DNA of 64,000 bases from Streptomyces durmitorensis (GTDB lineage Bacteria > Actinomycetota > Actinomycetes > Streptomycetales > Streptomycetaceae), in assembly GCF_023498005.1 (NCBI RefSeq), contig NZ_CP097289.1:6696001-6760000 (forward strand), given 5' to 3'. Shown piece by piece: positions 35,387 to 44,511 of the stretch (position 1 is its first letter; each line of letters begins with the position of its first letter). The translations under genes and the position numbers were made by a program. The notes beneath the pieces were generated by a model. The model was not told where the DNA came from. It saw nothing but the letters and a program-made list of their open reading frames with translations, and did no database searches.

Positions 35387-35463
35387 CCTTTAAATGCTCG
35401 GTACGGCGCAGAACGTGCGGGTGCTGCGGTGCCGTGGTGATGCGGGCAGCCTGCCAACGGGCG

Positions 35464-35501
35464 ATTTCCCGTCCATTGCTCGAATGTGAACCCCGTGTTA
35501 C
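35464..35501 (-). promoter_or_regulatory. Candidate GlnR box of glnII
   Basis: On the minus strand the half-sites GTAAC, TTCAC, GCAAT and GAAAT are spaced by exactly six bases each (35497-35501, 35486-35490, 35475-35479, 35464-35468). This is the 11-bp periodicity of the GlnR consensus GTnAC-n6-GAAAC. Two half-sites are degenerate. It lies 78 to 115 bases before the glnII start. Confidence 0.55.
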
Positions 35502-35544
35502 CTGCGGTGCGTGTGGCTCACTTCACGTCCCGCGTCATGACCGG

Positions 35545-36015
35545 TCACTTGATGACGGCGTTGGCCGCCGCGATGAGCAGCCCGATCGCCGCGTCCGCCA
35601 GGCCGAGCAGCACGGCCGAGCGCCGCCGGTAGCCCGCACGGAGCGCGGCGAAGGTGCCCCAGGCGAGGAGGAGGGCCGCGTTCAGGAGGAGCGCGGTGTA
35701 GGTGACGGGCGCCTCGGGCCAGCCGAACGTTCCCGCGAGCAGCAGCAGCCCCACGGTGGGCCAGCAGGCGACCACCACCGGCCACTCGTCCATGAGCTCC
35801 CACGCCAGTTGCCGCCACCGGTGCAGGCCCGATCCCGGGCGGTGCGTGGACATGTGGTGCGCGTATCCGTGCGCGAGGGCGGCGGTGCCCGCGGTCACCA
35901 TGATCCAGGCCGCGTCGTAGTAGGGCGTGTAGGCCTGTGCCTCCGAGTGCAGTGCCGCGATCAGCGCGCTCGCGAGGATCGTGCCGTATACGCCTCCAGC
36001 GGTCAGGTTCCGCAC
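35545..36015 (-). CDS. Small polytopic membrane protein of unknown function
   Basis: The 156-residue product starts at GTG 36015, chosen for the strong GGAGAGGAG ribosome site upstream. It has four to five hydrophobic segments: GGVYGTILASALIAAL, AAWIMVTAGTAALAHGYAHH, WPVVVACWPTVGLLLLAGTF, TALLLNAALLLAWGTFAAL and AVLLGLADAAIGLLIAAANA. I recognise no family. It lies between glnII and the ArsC-like gene on the same strand. Confidence 0.75.
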   Translation of the reverse strand: MRNLTAGGVYGTILASALIAALHSEAQAYTPYYDAAWIMVTAGTAALAHGYAHHMSTHRPGSGLHRWRQLAWELMDEWPVVVACWPTVGLLLLAGTFGWPEAPVTYTALLLNAALLLAWGTFAALRAGYRRRSAVLLGLADAAIGLLIAAANAVIK

Positions 36016-36170
36016 GGTGCGCTCCTCTCCGTTCCCCGGATCCGTCGTCCGGCCGGCGGCGTGTGGAGTGCCCAACGCTATGGAGGCATATGTAACGGTT
36101 TGACGGAGATGGCTCATCGGTCGGCAGTCATCTGCCCCGGGCTCGTCCCCGCACCGGCGGGCATCGGTGG

Positions 36171-36539
36171 CTACCGGGACAGCGCGTCCCGTACCGCCTC
36201 CTCCGTGCGCCCCACCACGGCGGTGCCGTCGTCGGCGGTGATGATGGGGCGCTGGATGAGCTTGGGGTGCTCGGAGAGCGCCGTGATCCAGCGGTCGCGG
36301 CCCGAGGCGTCGCGCGGCCAGGCCTCGCGGTCCTTCAGGTTCAGCTCCTTGGCGGCGTCCTCCTGGGTGCGCGTGATGTCCCACGGCTCCAGGCCGAGCC
36401 GCTCAAGGACGGCGCGGATCTCGTCCTCGGTGGGCACGTCGTCGAGGTAGCGCCGGACGGTGTAGTCGGCACCCTCCGCGTCGAGCAGCGTGAGTGCGCC
36501 GCGGCACTTCGAACAGGCGGGATTGATCCAGATCTCCAT
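36171..36539 (-). CDS. ArsC/Spx-like thioredoxin-fold protein
   Basis: The 122-residue product starts MEIWINPACSKCRGALTLLD, the ArsC-type NPxCSKC active site, and has the RPIITADDGTAVVGR segment with the conserved Arg. It belongs to the arsenate reductase/Spx superfamily with a CxxC pair. No arsenic genes are adjacent, so a general thiol role is as likely as arsenate reduction. ATG 36539 fits the family N-terminus. Confidence 0.87.
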   Translation of the reverse strand: MEIWINPACSKCRGALTLLDAEGADYTVRRYLDDVPTEDEIRAVLERLGLEPWDITRTQEDAAKELNLKDREAWPRDASGRDRWITALSEHPKLIQRPIITADDGTAVVGRTEEAVRDALSR

Positions 36540-36682
36540 GCCGCACACGCTACCCGCGACCCATCCGTCACACCGCCTCAAAGGCCGTCTGGCCAGCGGC
36601 GATTGTCAGTGCCCGGCGGTAGAATTGAAGCAATGTTCGAGGGTTCCCGACGGGGGTTCCTGATCGCGACAGGAGGATGCCT

Positions 36683-36988
36683 GTGCCCGCTGCCGCACTC
36701 ACATCTAAGTCGAAGCGCAACGCTTCCCGGCCCGTGTTCATCGACCCGACGTACGCACCACTGGAGAAGCGACCGCTCCCCGCGGGACGGCCGCGCGAGT
36801 GGTACATCACGCACAACCGGCGCCTGAAGGCCATGCGCCTGGCGATAGCCCTGCTCGACTCGGGCGTCTATCTGGCGAACCAGGCCAACAACATCAGGAT
36901 CCGGAGCATGGCGGAGGAGGTGGGAATCCACCCGCCGTCGGACATCACCTGCCACATGGTGCGCGCCCTGATGCGGTACAGCCGCTGA
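36683..36988 (+). CDS. Conserved small basic protein
   Basis: The 101-residue product reads PAAALTSKSKRNASRPVFID and ends EVGIHPPSDITCHMVRALMR. The start is taken as GTG 36683: AGGAGG at 36671-36676 lies six bases before it, whereas the ATG at 36677 touches the ribosome site and cannot be used well. The N-terminus is basic and the rest is helical with an RIRSMAEEVGI stretch that could fold as a DNA-binding helix pair. I do not recognise the family. A -10-like TAGAAT lies at 36620. Confidence 0.72.
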   Translation: MPAAALTSKSKRNASRPVFIDPTYAPLEKRPLPAGRPREWYITHNRRLKAMRLAIALLDSGVYLANQANNIRIRSMAEEVGIHPPSDITCHMVRALMRYSR

Positions 36989-37057
36989 ACTTCCGCGCGG
37001 ACGCGTACGGGTGGGGGCCGGCGGTCCCCGCCCGTACGCGTGGTTCATGCTGGCCGC

Positions 37058-37978
37058 ATGACTCAGCCGGAAACCGCGCCCGCCCAGCAGGAGCCAGCAG
37101 GCGAGCTGCCGCTGCTCGTCACCGCTCAACTCCCGGACGGGGCGCGGTTTCCCGTCCGCGGCCTGCGCGGGAGCGGGGCCACGTCCCACCCCGCGCCGGC
37201 CGTCCTGATCCTGCCCGCCATGGGCACCCCGGCCCGCTACTACCGCGCGTTCGCACGCCAGTTGCACGCCGAGGGGCTCACCGCCCTGACCGTGGACATG
37301 CGGGGGCAGGGGGAGAGCACCCCGCGGGTCACGGACGCGGACGCCGTCGACCACGGCTACCGCACGATCGTCGAGCAGGACCTCGTGGCGGTCATCGAGG
37401 CGATACGGACCGAACTGGGCCCGGAGCCCGCCCTGTACCTCCTCGGTCACAGCATGGGCGGCCAACTGGGGCTCGTGCACGCCGCGTTGGGGATCGGCCC
37501 CGGAGTCGACGGAGTCGCCCTCGTCGCCTCGGGCTCCGTCTGGTTCCGCGCGTACGGTCCCCTGCGCGGGCCCCTGCTGCTGATCGGCGAGCTGTTCGCC
37601 GCGGCGGCGTCGACCCTGCTCGGCCGGTGGCCAGGGGTCAGGTTCGGCTTCGGCGGCAACCAGACCAAGGGGGTCATTCGCGACTGGGCACGCCAGGGGC
37701 GCACGGGCCGCTACTCGTCCCCGGGCTCCCCGCACGACTACGAGGCGGCCCTGCGCACCCTCGGCCTGCCCGTCCTCGCGGTCTCCGTGGACGGCGACAC
37801 CTGGGCCCCCGCACCCGCTCTCGACCACCTCGTCGGCAAGGTGCCGGGCGCCCGCGTCACGCGCGTCCAGTACTCCACCCAGGAGGCGGGCGGCCGTCTG
37901 GACCACTTCGCGTGGACCCGGGCGGGCGGGGCGCTCGCCAAGAAGGTGGCGGCGTGGGCGGTCGCGGGCGGAAGCTGA
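37058..37978 (+). CDS. Alpha/beta hydrolase
   Basis: The 306-residue product has the serine-hydrolase layout: VLILPAMGTPARYYRAFARQ, DMRGQGEST, LLGHSMGGQLGLVHAA with the nucleophile Ser, VDGDTWAPA with the acid, and RLDHFAWTRA with the His. The fold and the oxyanion-type HG replacement by PAMG suit the serine aminopeptidase S33/lysophospholipase-like group. Substrate unknown. The chosen ATG gives MTQPETAPAQQ; an in-frame start 6 codons earlier is weaker. Confidence 0.88.
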   Translation: MTQPETAPAQQEPAGELPLLVTAQLPDGARFPVRGLRGSGATSHPAPAVLILPAMGTPARYYRAFARQLHAEGLTALTVDMRGQGESTPRVTDADAVDHGYRTIVEQDLVAVIEAIRTELGPEPALYLLGHSMGGQLGLVHAALGIGPGVDGVALVASGSVWFRAYGPLRGPLLLIGELFAAAASTLLGRWPGVRFGFGGNQTKGVIRDWARQGRTGRYSSPGSPHDYEAALRTLGLPVLAVSVDGDTWAPAPALDHLVGKVPGARVTRVQYSTQEAGGRLDHFAWTRAGGALAKKVAAWAVAGGS

Positions 37979-38107
37979 GGTCCCGACACACGTGCGGGGA
38001 CAGTTCACCCGTTCGGCGTACCCGGCATGCGTACGCGCCCGTGGCGGCATTGGCTGCTCCTGACGGGAGGCTGTAGCGGGGCTGCCGACGGAGAGGGGAG
38101 CGGGGCG

Positions 38108-39478
38108 ATGACCACTCCGGACGAGCGTGCCCGGCAGGGCAAGGCTGCCCGCAAGCGCGCCTCCCGCTCCTCGCACGGGGCCTGGATACCCTCCGCCGAC
38201 CGCGCCGACCCGGTGGCCGTCCTGGAGCGGCAGGGCGCGGGCCGCGTACAGGAGCTGCTGCCCATCCGGTACTCCCGCATGGCCGCGTCCCCGTTCTCCT
38301 TCCTGCGGGGCGCCGCCGCCGTCATGGCGGGGGACCTCGCCGTCCAGTGGAACACCGGGCTCACCGTCCAACTCTGCGGCGACGCGCACCTGTTGAACTT
38401 CGGCCTGTACGCATCACCGGAACGCGCCCTGCTCTTCGACCTCAACGACTTCGACGAGACCTGCCCCGGCCCCTTCGAGTGGGACGTCAAACGCCTGGCC
38501 GCGAGCATCGCCGTCGCATCCCGCGACAACGGCCACCCGGAGCGCGGAGGACGCGAGGCGTGCCTCGCTGCGGTGGCGGCGTACCGCACGTCGATGCGGC
38601 GTCTGGCGAGGCTCGGCGAACTGGCGGTCTGGTACGAACGGACCGACGCACAGGCCCTGTTGCCCCTCATCCGCTCCACCCGCCACCGCAAGCGCGTGGC
38701 GAGCACCCTGGACCGGGCCCGCCGCCGCACGAGTCTCCAGGCGCTCGGCAAACTGACGGAAGAGGTCGAGGGAGCGGCGGGAGGGCGCCGCATCATCCAC
38801 GACCCGCCACTCATTCAACCGGCCGGCCCCACCGAACTCGCGGCCGTGCGCAAGATCTTCGGCGACTACCGCTCCACGCTCTCCGAGGAGCGCCGGCTCC
38901 TCCTCGACCGCTACCACTTCGTGGACGCGGCGCGGAAAGTGGTGGGCGTGGGCAGCGTCGGCACCCGCTGCTTCATCGTGCTCCTCGCCGGGCGCGACGC
39001 CGACGACCCGCTCTTCCTGCAGATCAAGGAGGCGGTCCGCTCGGTCCTGGAGGAGCACCTCCCCGCGGGTCCGTACGTCCACCCCGGGCACCGCGTGGTC
39101 GCGGGCCAGCGCCTCCTCCAGGCGGCGAGCGACATCTTCCTCGGCTGGATGACGGGCCCCCAGGGCCGCGCCTTCTACTGGCGTCAGCTGCGCGACATGA
39201 AGGGCTCGGCGGACGTCGAGGCCATGTCCGCAGCGGAGCTGCGCTCCTACGCCGGGCTCTGCGGCACGGCCCTGGCCCGCGCCCACGCACGCTCCGGCGA
39301 CCGCATCGCCATAGCCGCCTACTTGGGCGCGTCCGACACGTTCGACCGCGCCCTTGCGGACTTCGCGCTGCGCTACGCCGCACAGAACGCCCAGGACCAC
39401 GCGGCCCTGACCGACGCCATCGCCTCGGGCCTGGTGAACGCCGCAGGCCCGGACGCCGCCGGCGGCGTCCGGGCCTGA
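38108..39478 (+). CDS. DUF2252 family protein
   Basis: The 456-residue product has the conserved strings of DUF2252: RYSRMAASPFSFLRGAAAVM, LCGDAHLLNFGLYASPERAL, LFDLNDFDETCPGPFEWDVK, RLAASIAVASRDNG and RDMKGSADVE. The fold is protein-kinase-like: GDAHLLNFG and FDLNDFDE resemble the catalytic and metal loops of aminoglycoside phosphotransferases. The activity is undescribed. Its stop codon lies inside a perfect 32-bp palindrome. ATG 38108 follows GGAGCGGGGCG. Confidence 0.9.
   Translation: MTTPDERARQGKAARKRASRSSHGAWIPSADRADPVAVLERQGAGRVQELLPIRYSRMAASPFSFLRGAAAVMAGDLAVQWNTGLTVQLCGDAHLLNFGLYASPERALLFDLNDFDETCPGPFEWDVKRLAASIAVASRDNGHPERGGREACLAAVAAYRTSMRRLARLGELAVWYERTDAQALLPLIRSTRHRKRVASTLDRARRRTSLQALGKLTEEVEGAAGGRRIIHDPPLIQPAGPTELAAVRKIFGDYRSTLSEERRLLLDRYHFVDAARKVVGVGSVGTRCFIVLLAGRDADDPLFLQIKEAVRSVLEEHLPAGPYVHPGHRVVAGQRLLQAASDIFLGWMTGPQGRAFYWRQLRDMKGSADVEAMSAAELRSYAGLCGTALARAHARSGDRIAIAAYLGASDTFDRALADFALRYAAQNAQDHAALTDAIASGLVNAAGPDAAGGVRA
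39445..39476. terminator. Palindrome overlapping the stop of the DUF2252 gene
   Basis: AGGCCCGGACGCCGCC and its exact inverse occupy 39445-39476; the TGA starts at 39476. It can terminate the DUF2252 transcript and the convergent HAD transcript. Confidence 0.65.
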
Positions 39479-39493
39479 TCCGAACGAGAGACC

Positions 39494-40636
39494 CTAGCGG
39501 ATCTCGTCCGGGACCACCGTCAGCCACCGCTTGTCGGCGGTCACCTTCTGGCCGAGCTCCCGCTGCCGGTCGGCGTTCTTCTTCTTCATGCCGTCCAGCT
39601 GCTTCATGTAGTCGTCCTTGCGGTTGACCCAGACCCGCGCCCCGCCGTGCTCCACGTCCGCGGAGTGGAACAGCATCGGGCCGTCGCTCGCCGGGGTGTC
39701 GCCCGCCACCAGGACGGGCTTCTTCCACTCGTCGATGTACGTGTTGATGGCCGCGGGCTTGCCCTGGAACCAGGTCATCGGCGCCCACAGGTTCGGCGTC
39801 AGCTCACGCCCCGCGAGCTTCTTCTCGTCGAAGCGGCCCTCCGCGATCTCCTTGCGGGAGCTGGTGACCTCGCCGGTCTTGCGGTCCTTGAGCTGCAGGC
39901 CGACGCCGATGACGTTCTCGGGCTTCACGTCGTAGCCGTACTTCGGGTCGGACAGGACCATCCGCACCAGGTCCTCGCTGGCCGCGCTGACGACGTAGAC
40001 CTCGATGCCGTGCTTCCGCAGCGACTTGTGGAGCTCCTGCATGCCGGTGAAGAACTCGGGGGTCTTGACCTCGGTCTTCGTCAGCTTCCCGTCCTCGTAG
40101 TACTCGGCGGGGATGGGCTTGTCGTGGGCCAGGAGCTCGTCGACGTACCCCTTGAGCTCCTTCAGCGTGAAGCCGGAGAAGATCTGCGCGGCCCACGGGT
40201 AGCAGACCTGGTCGTCGACCTCGCAGAGCCGGTTGTAGTAGCTGTAGAGGCTCTCCTTGTGCTTCGCCGTGTCCTTGAAGGGGATGATCTTCAGCGACGG
40301 GTCCATCGACTTGCGGGTCAGCACCCCCTTCATCTCCAGGAAGGGCAGGAGGGACTCCTCCAGGTCGTTGCGGTAGGTCGTGTTGTCCGCGTCGAAGACG
40401 GCGTACGCGCCCTTGTCCTCGTTCTTCGCGATGACCTTGCCCAGCTTCTTCGCGACCGGCTCGGGCCAGTGCGCCAGCTCGGTCGCGATCTTCGCCGAGG
40501 ACTTCGCGGTCTTCGCTGAGGCGTCCGCCGCCGTCGCGTCCGTGCTGGGCCACAGCGCCGTCCCCGCGAGGACGGCCGCGGTGAGCGCGCCCGCCGTGCC
40601 GAGTACGGCCAGCTTGCCCTTTGCCTTTACTGCCAT
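39494..40636 (-). CDS. Secreted HAD phosphatase (phosphorylcholine phosphatase-like)
   Basis: The 380-residue product has a signal segment (LAVLGTAGALTAAVLAG), then the HAD motif I AVFDADNTTYRNDLEE with Asp82 and Asp84, motif II VYVVSAASEDLVR, and motif IV PVLVAGDTPASDGPML. It matches the secreted phosphorylcholine phosphatase-like HAD group, which acts on choline or ethanolamine phosphate esters. The substrate is inference. It is divergent from the AraC gene and converges with DUF2252. Confidence 0.88.
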   Translation of the reverse strand: MAVKAKGKLAVLGTAGALTAAVLAGTALWPSTDATAADASAKTAKSSAKIATELAHWPEPVAKKLGKVIAKNEDKGAYAVFDADNTTYRNDLEESLLPFLEMKGVLTRKSMDPSLKIIPFKDTAKHKESLYSYYNRLCEVDDQVCYPWAAQIFSGFTLKELKGYVDELLAHDKPIPAEYYEDGKLTKTEVKTPEFFTGMQELHKSLRKHGIEVYVVSAASEDLVRMVLSDPKYGYDVKPENVIGVGLQLKDRKTGEVTSSRKEIAEGRFDEKKLAGRELTPNLWAPMTWFQGKPAAINTYIDEWKKPVLVAGDTPASDGPMLFHSADVEHGGARVWVNRKDDYMKQLDGMKKKNADRQRELGQKVTADKRWLTVVPDEIR

Positions 40637-40831
40637 GCTTTTGTGCCCCCTGAGAGCGGTCTGCGCCCCGTCCGGAGCGGCGGGTCATCGTATGAGGTCG
40701 GGCGGCGGATTCCCATGATCGACATCACCGGACGCGGCGGGCATGGGAAGCGCGCCCGCGGGTAGTCGCGTCGGACGCCCGTCAGGCGTGAGGGCCTGCT
40801 CCGGAGCCGCGCCCATCGCATACTGGAAGGC

Positions 40832-41698
40832 ATGGAGACCGTCTCCCGGGAGTTCGTGCGGGCCGCTCCGCGGCTCGACGGCATGGTGGTGTCCGCCGTC
40901 GGCTACCGCACGGCGGGGGAGAACCCCGGATTCCACCGCGGCCTGCCGTCCCCGTATCTGACGCTGATCTTCTCGCTGGACGGCCCCGTCGTCACCGGCG
41001 AGAGCCCCGAGCAGGCGGGCGGCCCCGACGCGTCCCGCACCGACATCGTCGTCGGCGGCCTGCACCAGTCCCCGGCGTACGTGGTGCGGCCCGAGCACGA
41101 GGCGGGCATCCAGCTCGCCGTGCACCCGCTCGCCGCCCGCGCCCTGTTCGGTGTACCGGCGGCCGAACTGGCCGACGACCTGGTGACGTCCGGCGCCGAC
41201 GTGATGGGGCGCCGCGCCGCCGACGTACGGGAGCTGCTGTGCGAGCAGGGCGGCTGGGAGGAGCGATTCGCCTCCCTGTCCGCCTACTTGAGGCAGCGCG
41301 TGGCCGCCGAGGACACCGCCGGATCCGTACGCCCGGAGGTCGCGGAGGCCTGGGCCTGGCTGGCCCGGCACCGGGGCGTGGGCACCCTGCGCGGTCTCTC
41401 CCGGCACGTCGCGCTCAGCGAACGCCGCCTCACCACGCTCTTCCGCGCGGAGACGGGCCTGAGCCCCAAGCAGGCGGGACGCCTGATGCGCTTCCAGCGC
41501 GCCCGCGGCGCCGTCGCACGCTCGGTGGCGGCCGGCGTCGCTCCCGATCTGGCCCGCGTCGCCGCCGACTGCGGCTACTACGACCACTCCCACCTGGTGC
41601 GGGACTTCCGGCAGTACACCGGGGTGAGCCCCAGCGGCTGGCTGGCCGAAGAGTGCCGGAATATCCAAGCCGGGAGCTATGGCGGGGGCGAAGAGTAG
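40832..41698 (+). CDS. AraC-family regulator
   Basis: The 288-residue product has an N-terminal sensing domain (LTLIFSLDGPVVTG; LAVHPLAARALFGVPAAELA) and a C-terminal AraC pair of helix-turn-helix motifs (GLSRHVALSERRLTTLFRAE, then TGLSPKQAGRLMRFQRARG, and a second at CGYYDHSHLVRDFRQYTGVS). It lies five bases from the VOC gene it probably regulates. Upstream it shares a 195-bp divergent gap with the HAD gene. Confidence 0.92.
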   Translation: METVSREFVRAAPRLDGMVVSAVGYRTAGENPGFHRGLPSPYLTLIFSLDGPVVTGESPEQAGGPDASRTDIVVGGLHQSPAYVVRPEHEAGIQLAVHPLAARALFGVPAAELADDLVTSGADVMGRRAADVRELLCEQGGWEERFASLSAYLRQRVAAEDTAGSVRPEVAEAWAWLARHRGVGTLRGLSRHVALSERRLTTLFRAETGLSPKQAGRLMRFQRARGAVARSVAAGVAPDLARVAADCGYYDHSHLVRDFRQYTGVSPSGWLAEECRNIQAGSYGGGEE

Positions 41699-41703
41699 GA
41701 CCC

Positions 41704-42153
41704 ATGAACACCACCGAGAAGCAGCAGCAGTCCCCTCCCGCCTCCGCCGGGCGCGCCCCCGCCGTCTGGCCCACGCTCCAGGCCCATGACGCCCCGGCCC
41801 TGATCGACTTCCTGGTCGGCACGGTCGGCTTCCTGCGCACCGCCGTCTACGAGGACGGCGACCGCGTGGCGCACGCCGAGCTCGACTGGCCCGAGGGCGG
41901 CGCGATCATGCTCGGCTCGTACGACGAGAAGTCCGAGGCCTGGTGCCTGAAGCCGGGCACGTTCGGGGCGTACGTCGTCACCGACCATGTGGACGACCTC
42001 TACCGGCGGCTCACCGTCGCCGGGGTCGAGATCATCCGTGAGATCGAGGACCAGCCGTACGGCAGCAGGGAGTTCGCGATCGCCGACCCCGAGGGCAACA
42101 AGTGGTCCTTCGGCACCTATCGCGGGGCGCCCAGGCCCGACAAATCGACCTGA
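41704..42153 (+). CDS. VOC family (glyoxalase/bleomycin resistance-like) protein
   Basis: The 149-residue product has the VOC fold: VWPTLQAHDAPALIDFLVGT, VGFLRTAVYEDGDRVAHAEL, GAIMLGSYD, and REFAIADPEGNKWSFGTYRG with the DPEGN turn. The AWCLKPGTFGAYVVTDHVDD segment supports the family. It follows the AraC gene closely and the two are likely one operon. Substrate unknown. Confidence 0.88.
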   Translation: MNTTEKQQQSPPASAGRAPAVWPTLQAHDAPALIDFLVGTVGFLRTAVYEDGDRVAHAELDWPEGGAIMLGSYDEKSEAWCLKPGTFGAYVVTDHVDDLYRRLTVAGVEIIREIEDQPYGSREFAIADPEGNKWSFGTYRGAPRPDKST

Positions 42154-42171
42154 CCTCGCGTGATAGCTTGC

Positions 42172-42335
42172 GAACGCCAGTCAACCCACACCAGGGCCAG
42201 GGAATCCGGTGCGAATCCGGAACTGACGCGCAGCGGTGAGGGGGAACGGGCGGGGCCACGGCCACTGGGCGTCCACGGACGCCTGGGAAGGCGCCCCGCC
42301 CGGATGATCCCCGAGTCCGAAGACCTGCTGGCACC
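42172..42335 (+). ncRNA. Cobalamin riboswitch
   Basis: The conserved core is present: GGGAATCCGGTGCGAATCCG near 42200, then GAACTGACGCGCAGCGGTGAG, a CTGGGAAGGCG stretch near 42281, and the box CCGAGTCCGAAGACCTGCTG at about 42311-42330. GCCAG at 42176 and CTGGC at 42327 can close the outer helix. A -10-like TAGCTT at 42164 would start RNA right at this helix. It precedes a BtuF-like gene and should repress it when cobalamin is bound. Hairpin CGCTCG/CGAGCG at about 42338-42354 may belong to the expression platform. Confidence 0.93.
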
Positions 42336-42412
42336 TTCGCTCGCGCACCGAGCGGCGGAGGTGACGAAGCAGGCCAGGCTCCGCGTATGAGCCGTGAGAC
42401 TCAAGGGATCGT

Positions 42413-43483
42413 GTGTCCTCCACAGCCCGTCGTGTACGTATATCCGGCTTTCTCGCCACAGCCCTGGCCCTCACCCTGAGCGCCTGCGGCTCGCCGGGCG
42501 GCTCCTCGGACTCCGCCGGCTCCTCGGATTCCTCGGCCGAGAAGGCCGGTGGCTACCCGCTCACCCTCACCTCCTGCGGCAAGAAGGCGGAGATCAAGGC
42601 GCCGCCGCAGCGGGCGGTCTCCCTCGATCAGGGCTCCACCGAGATCCTGCTCTCGCTCGGCCTCGCGGACCGCATGGCAGGCACCGGCACCTGGACGGAC
42701 CCGGTTCTGGGGGGCCTGGAGAAGGACAACGCCAAGGTCGAGCGGCTCGCCGACAGCTACCCCTCCTTCGAGAAGGTCCTCGCCGAGGAACCGGACTTCG
42801 TCACCGCCTCCTTCCTGGCGACGGTCAGCAAGGGCGGCGTCGCCGACCGCGCCAAGTTCGCCGAACTCGGCGTACCCGCCTATGTCTCGCCCTCCGACTG
42901 CGCGGGCAAGGACAACAGCGGCGACGGCGACGGCCGCCGCGACAAGACGCTGACCATGGACACGGTGTACGGCGAGATACGGGACCTGGCCGAGGCCTTC
43001 GGGGTCGAGAAGCGCGGCGAACGCCTGATCACGGAGCTCAAGGGCCGGGTGGCGAAGGCCAAGAAGACCATCAAGGTGAGTGAGGCGTCCGACACGACGC
43101 TCCTCTACTGGTTCGCCAACTCCGACGCGCCCTACATGGCGGGCTGCTGCGGCGCGCCGGGCATCATCACCCGCGAACTGGGCGTGAAGAACGTCTTCGA
43201 CGACACCCGCGAGGAGTGGCCCCAGATCAACTGGGAGACGGTGGCCGACCGCGACCCGGACGTCCTGGTCATCGGCGACCTCACGCGCAAGTCGCAGACG
43301 GCCGAGAGCGCGAAGAAGAAGATCGAGTTCCTGGAGTCCAACCCGGTCACCAAGAACCTGACCGCCGTGAAGAAGAAGCGGTACGTGCTCCTGAGCGGCC
43401 AGGCCATGAACCCGACGATCCGCACGGTGGACGGCGTGGAGCAAGTCGCCGACGCCTTGCGCGAGTTCGGGCTCGCCAAGTGA
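42413..43483 (+). CDS. Cobalamin/iron-type ABC substrate-binding lipoprotein
   Basis: The 356-residue product starts at GTG 42413 after AAGGGA. A lipobox LSAC with Cys25 follows the signal segment, then a Ser/Gly linker. The binding domain has AVSLDQGSTEILLSLGLADR, LAEEPDFVTASFLATV, and GVKNVFDDTREEWPQINWET near the end. It has an unusual PYMAGCCGAPG with two adjacent cysteines. The riboswitch in front points to cobalamin as the ligand. It is the first gene of a three-gene operon. Confidence 0.92.
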   Translation: MSSTARRVRISGFLATALALTLSACGSPGGSSDSAGSSDSSAEKAGGYPLTLTSCGKKAEIKAPPQRAVSLDQGSTEILLSLGLADRMAGTGTWTDPVLGGLEKDNAKVERLADSYPSFEKVLAEEPDFVTASFLATVSKGGVADRAKFAELGVPAYVSPSDCAGKDNSGDGDGRRDKTLTMDTVYGEIRDLAEAFGVEKRGERLITELKGRVAKAKKTIKVSEASDTTLLYWFANSDAPYMAGCCGAPGIITRELGVKNVFDDTREEWPQINWETVADRDPDVLVIGDLTRKSQTAESAKKKIEFLESNPVTKNLTAVKKKRYVLLSGQAMNPTIRTVDGVEQVADALREFGLAK

Positions 43484-44511
43484 CGGGAGCCCTCACGGGC
43501 GGCCTACGGCAGACCCTGCTCTGGACGGCCGGCGTCGCCGCCCTCGCCCTCTCCGTGGCGGTGGCCGTCACCATCGGCCCCGCGGACATCTCCGTACCGG
43601 ACGTGTGGTCGGCGGTGGCTGCGCACCTCGGCTGGGGCGAGGCCACGCTCACGCCCATCCGGGACGGCATCGTCTGGAACCTGCGCATGCCGCGCACGCT
43701 CCTCGCGGCGGTCTGCGGCGCCGGCCTCGCGGTCTGCGGAACGGTCCTCCAGTCCCTCCTGCGCAACCCGCTCGCCGACCCCTTCGTGCTCGGTGTCTCC
43801 TCGGGGGCTTCCACGGGCGCCGTCGCGATCGTCGTCCTGGGGGTCGGCGGGGGAGTGGTGTCGATCTCGGCGGGCGCCTTCGTGGGGGCCGTGTTCTCCT
43901 TCGCCCTCGTCCTGCTGCTCAGCCACACCCTGGGCGGGAGCGCCGACCGGCTGGTCCTGTCCGGGGTGGCGGCGATGCAGCTCTTCTCCGCGCTCACCTC
44001 GTTCGTGATTCTCACGGCGGGCGACGCGGAGACGACGCGCGGCGTCCTGTTCTGGCTGCTCGGCTCGTTGAGCGGGGTGGGCTGGACGGACGTGTGGATG
44101 TGCGGGGCGGTGCTCCTCGTGTCCCTCGCCATCTGCCTGGCGCACGCCCGCACCCTGGACGCGTTCGTGTTCGGCCAGGACGCGGCGGCGACGCTGGGGG
44201 TCCGTGTCGCCCGTACCCGGCTGATCCTGCTCTCCGTCACGGCCCTGCTCACGGCGGCCCTGGTCAGCAGCGCGGGCGCCATCGGCTTCGTGGGCCTGGT
44301 CCTGCCGCACGCGGCCCGCGCCCTGGTCGGCTCCGGGCACGCGAGGCTGCTTCCGGTCACGGCGCTCGCGGGCGCGGTGTTCCTGGTGTGGGTGGACACG
44401 CTGGCCCGTACGGTCCTCGACCCGCAGGAGGTGCCGGTGGGTGTGGTGACGTCCCTGATCGGCGTCCCGGCGTTCGTCCTGGTCCTCTACCGCACCCGGA
44501 AGACGACATGA
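43480..44511 (+). CDS. FecCD/BtuC-family ABC permease
   Basis: The 343-residue product starts at GTG 43480, overlapping the previous stop as GTGA. About ten membrane helices are present. The family strings are RMPRTLLAAVCGAGLAVCGT, LLRNPLADPFVLGVSSGAST, and AGAIGFVGLVLPHAARALVG near the end. It should form the membrane channel with the ATPase encoded next. The start overlap shows translational coupling within the operon. Confidence 0.93.
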   Translation: MTGALTGGLRQTLLWTAGVAALALSVAVAVTIGPADISVPDVWSAVAAHLGWGEATLTPIRDGIVWNLRMPRTLLAAVCGAGLAVCGTVLQSLLRNPLADPFVLGVSSGASTGAVAIVVLGVGGGVVSISAGAFVGAVFSFALVLLLSHTLGGSADRLVLSGVAAMQLFSALTSFVILTAGDAETTRGVLFWLLGSLSGVGWTDVWMCGAVLLVSLAICLAHARTLDAFVFGQDAAATLGVRVARTRLILLSVTALLTAALVSSAGAIGFVGLVLPHAARALVGSGHARLLPVTALAGAVFLVWVDTLARTVLDPQEVPVGVVTSLIGVPAFVLVLYRTRKTT

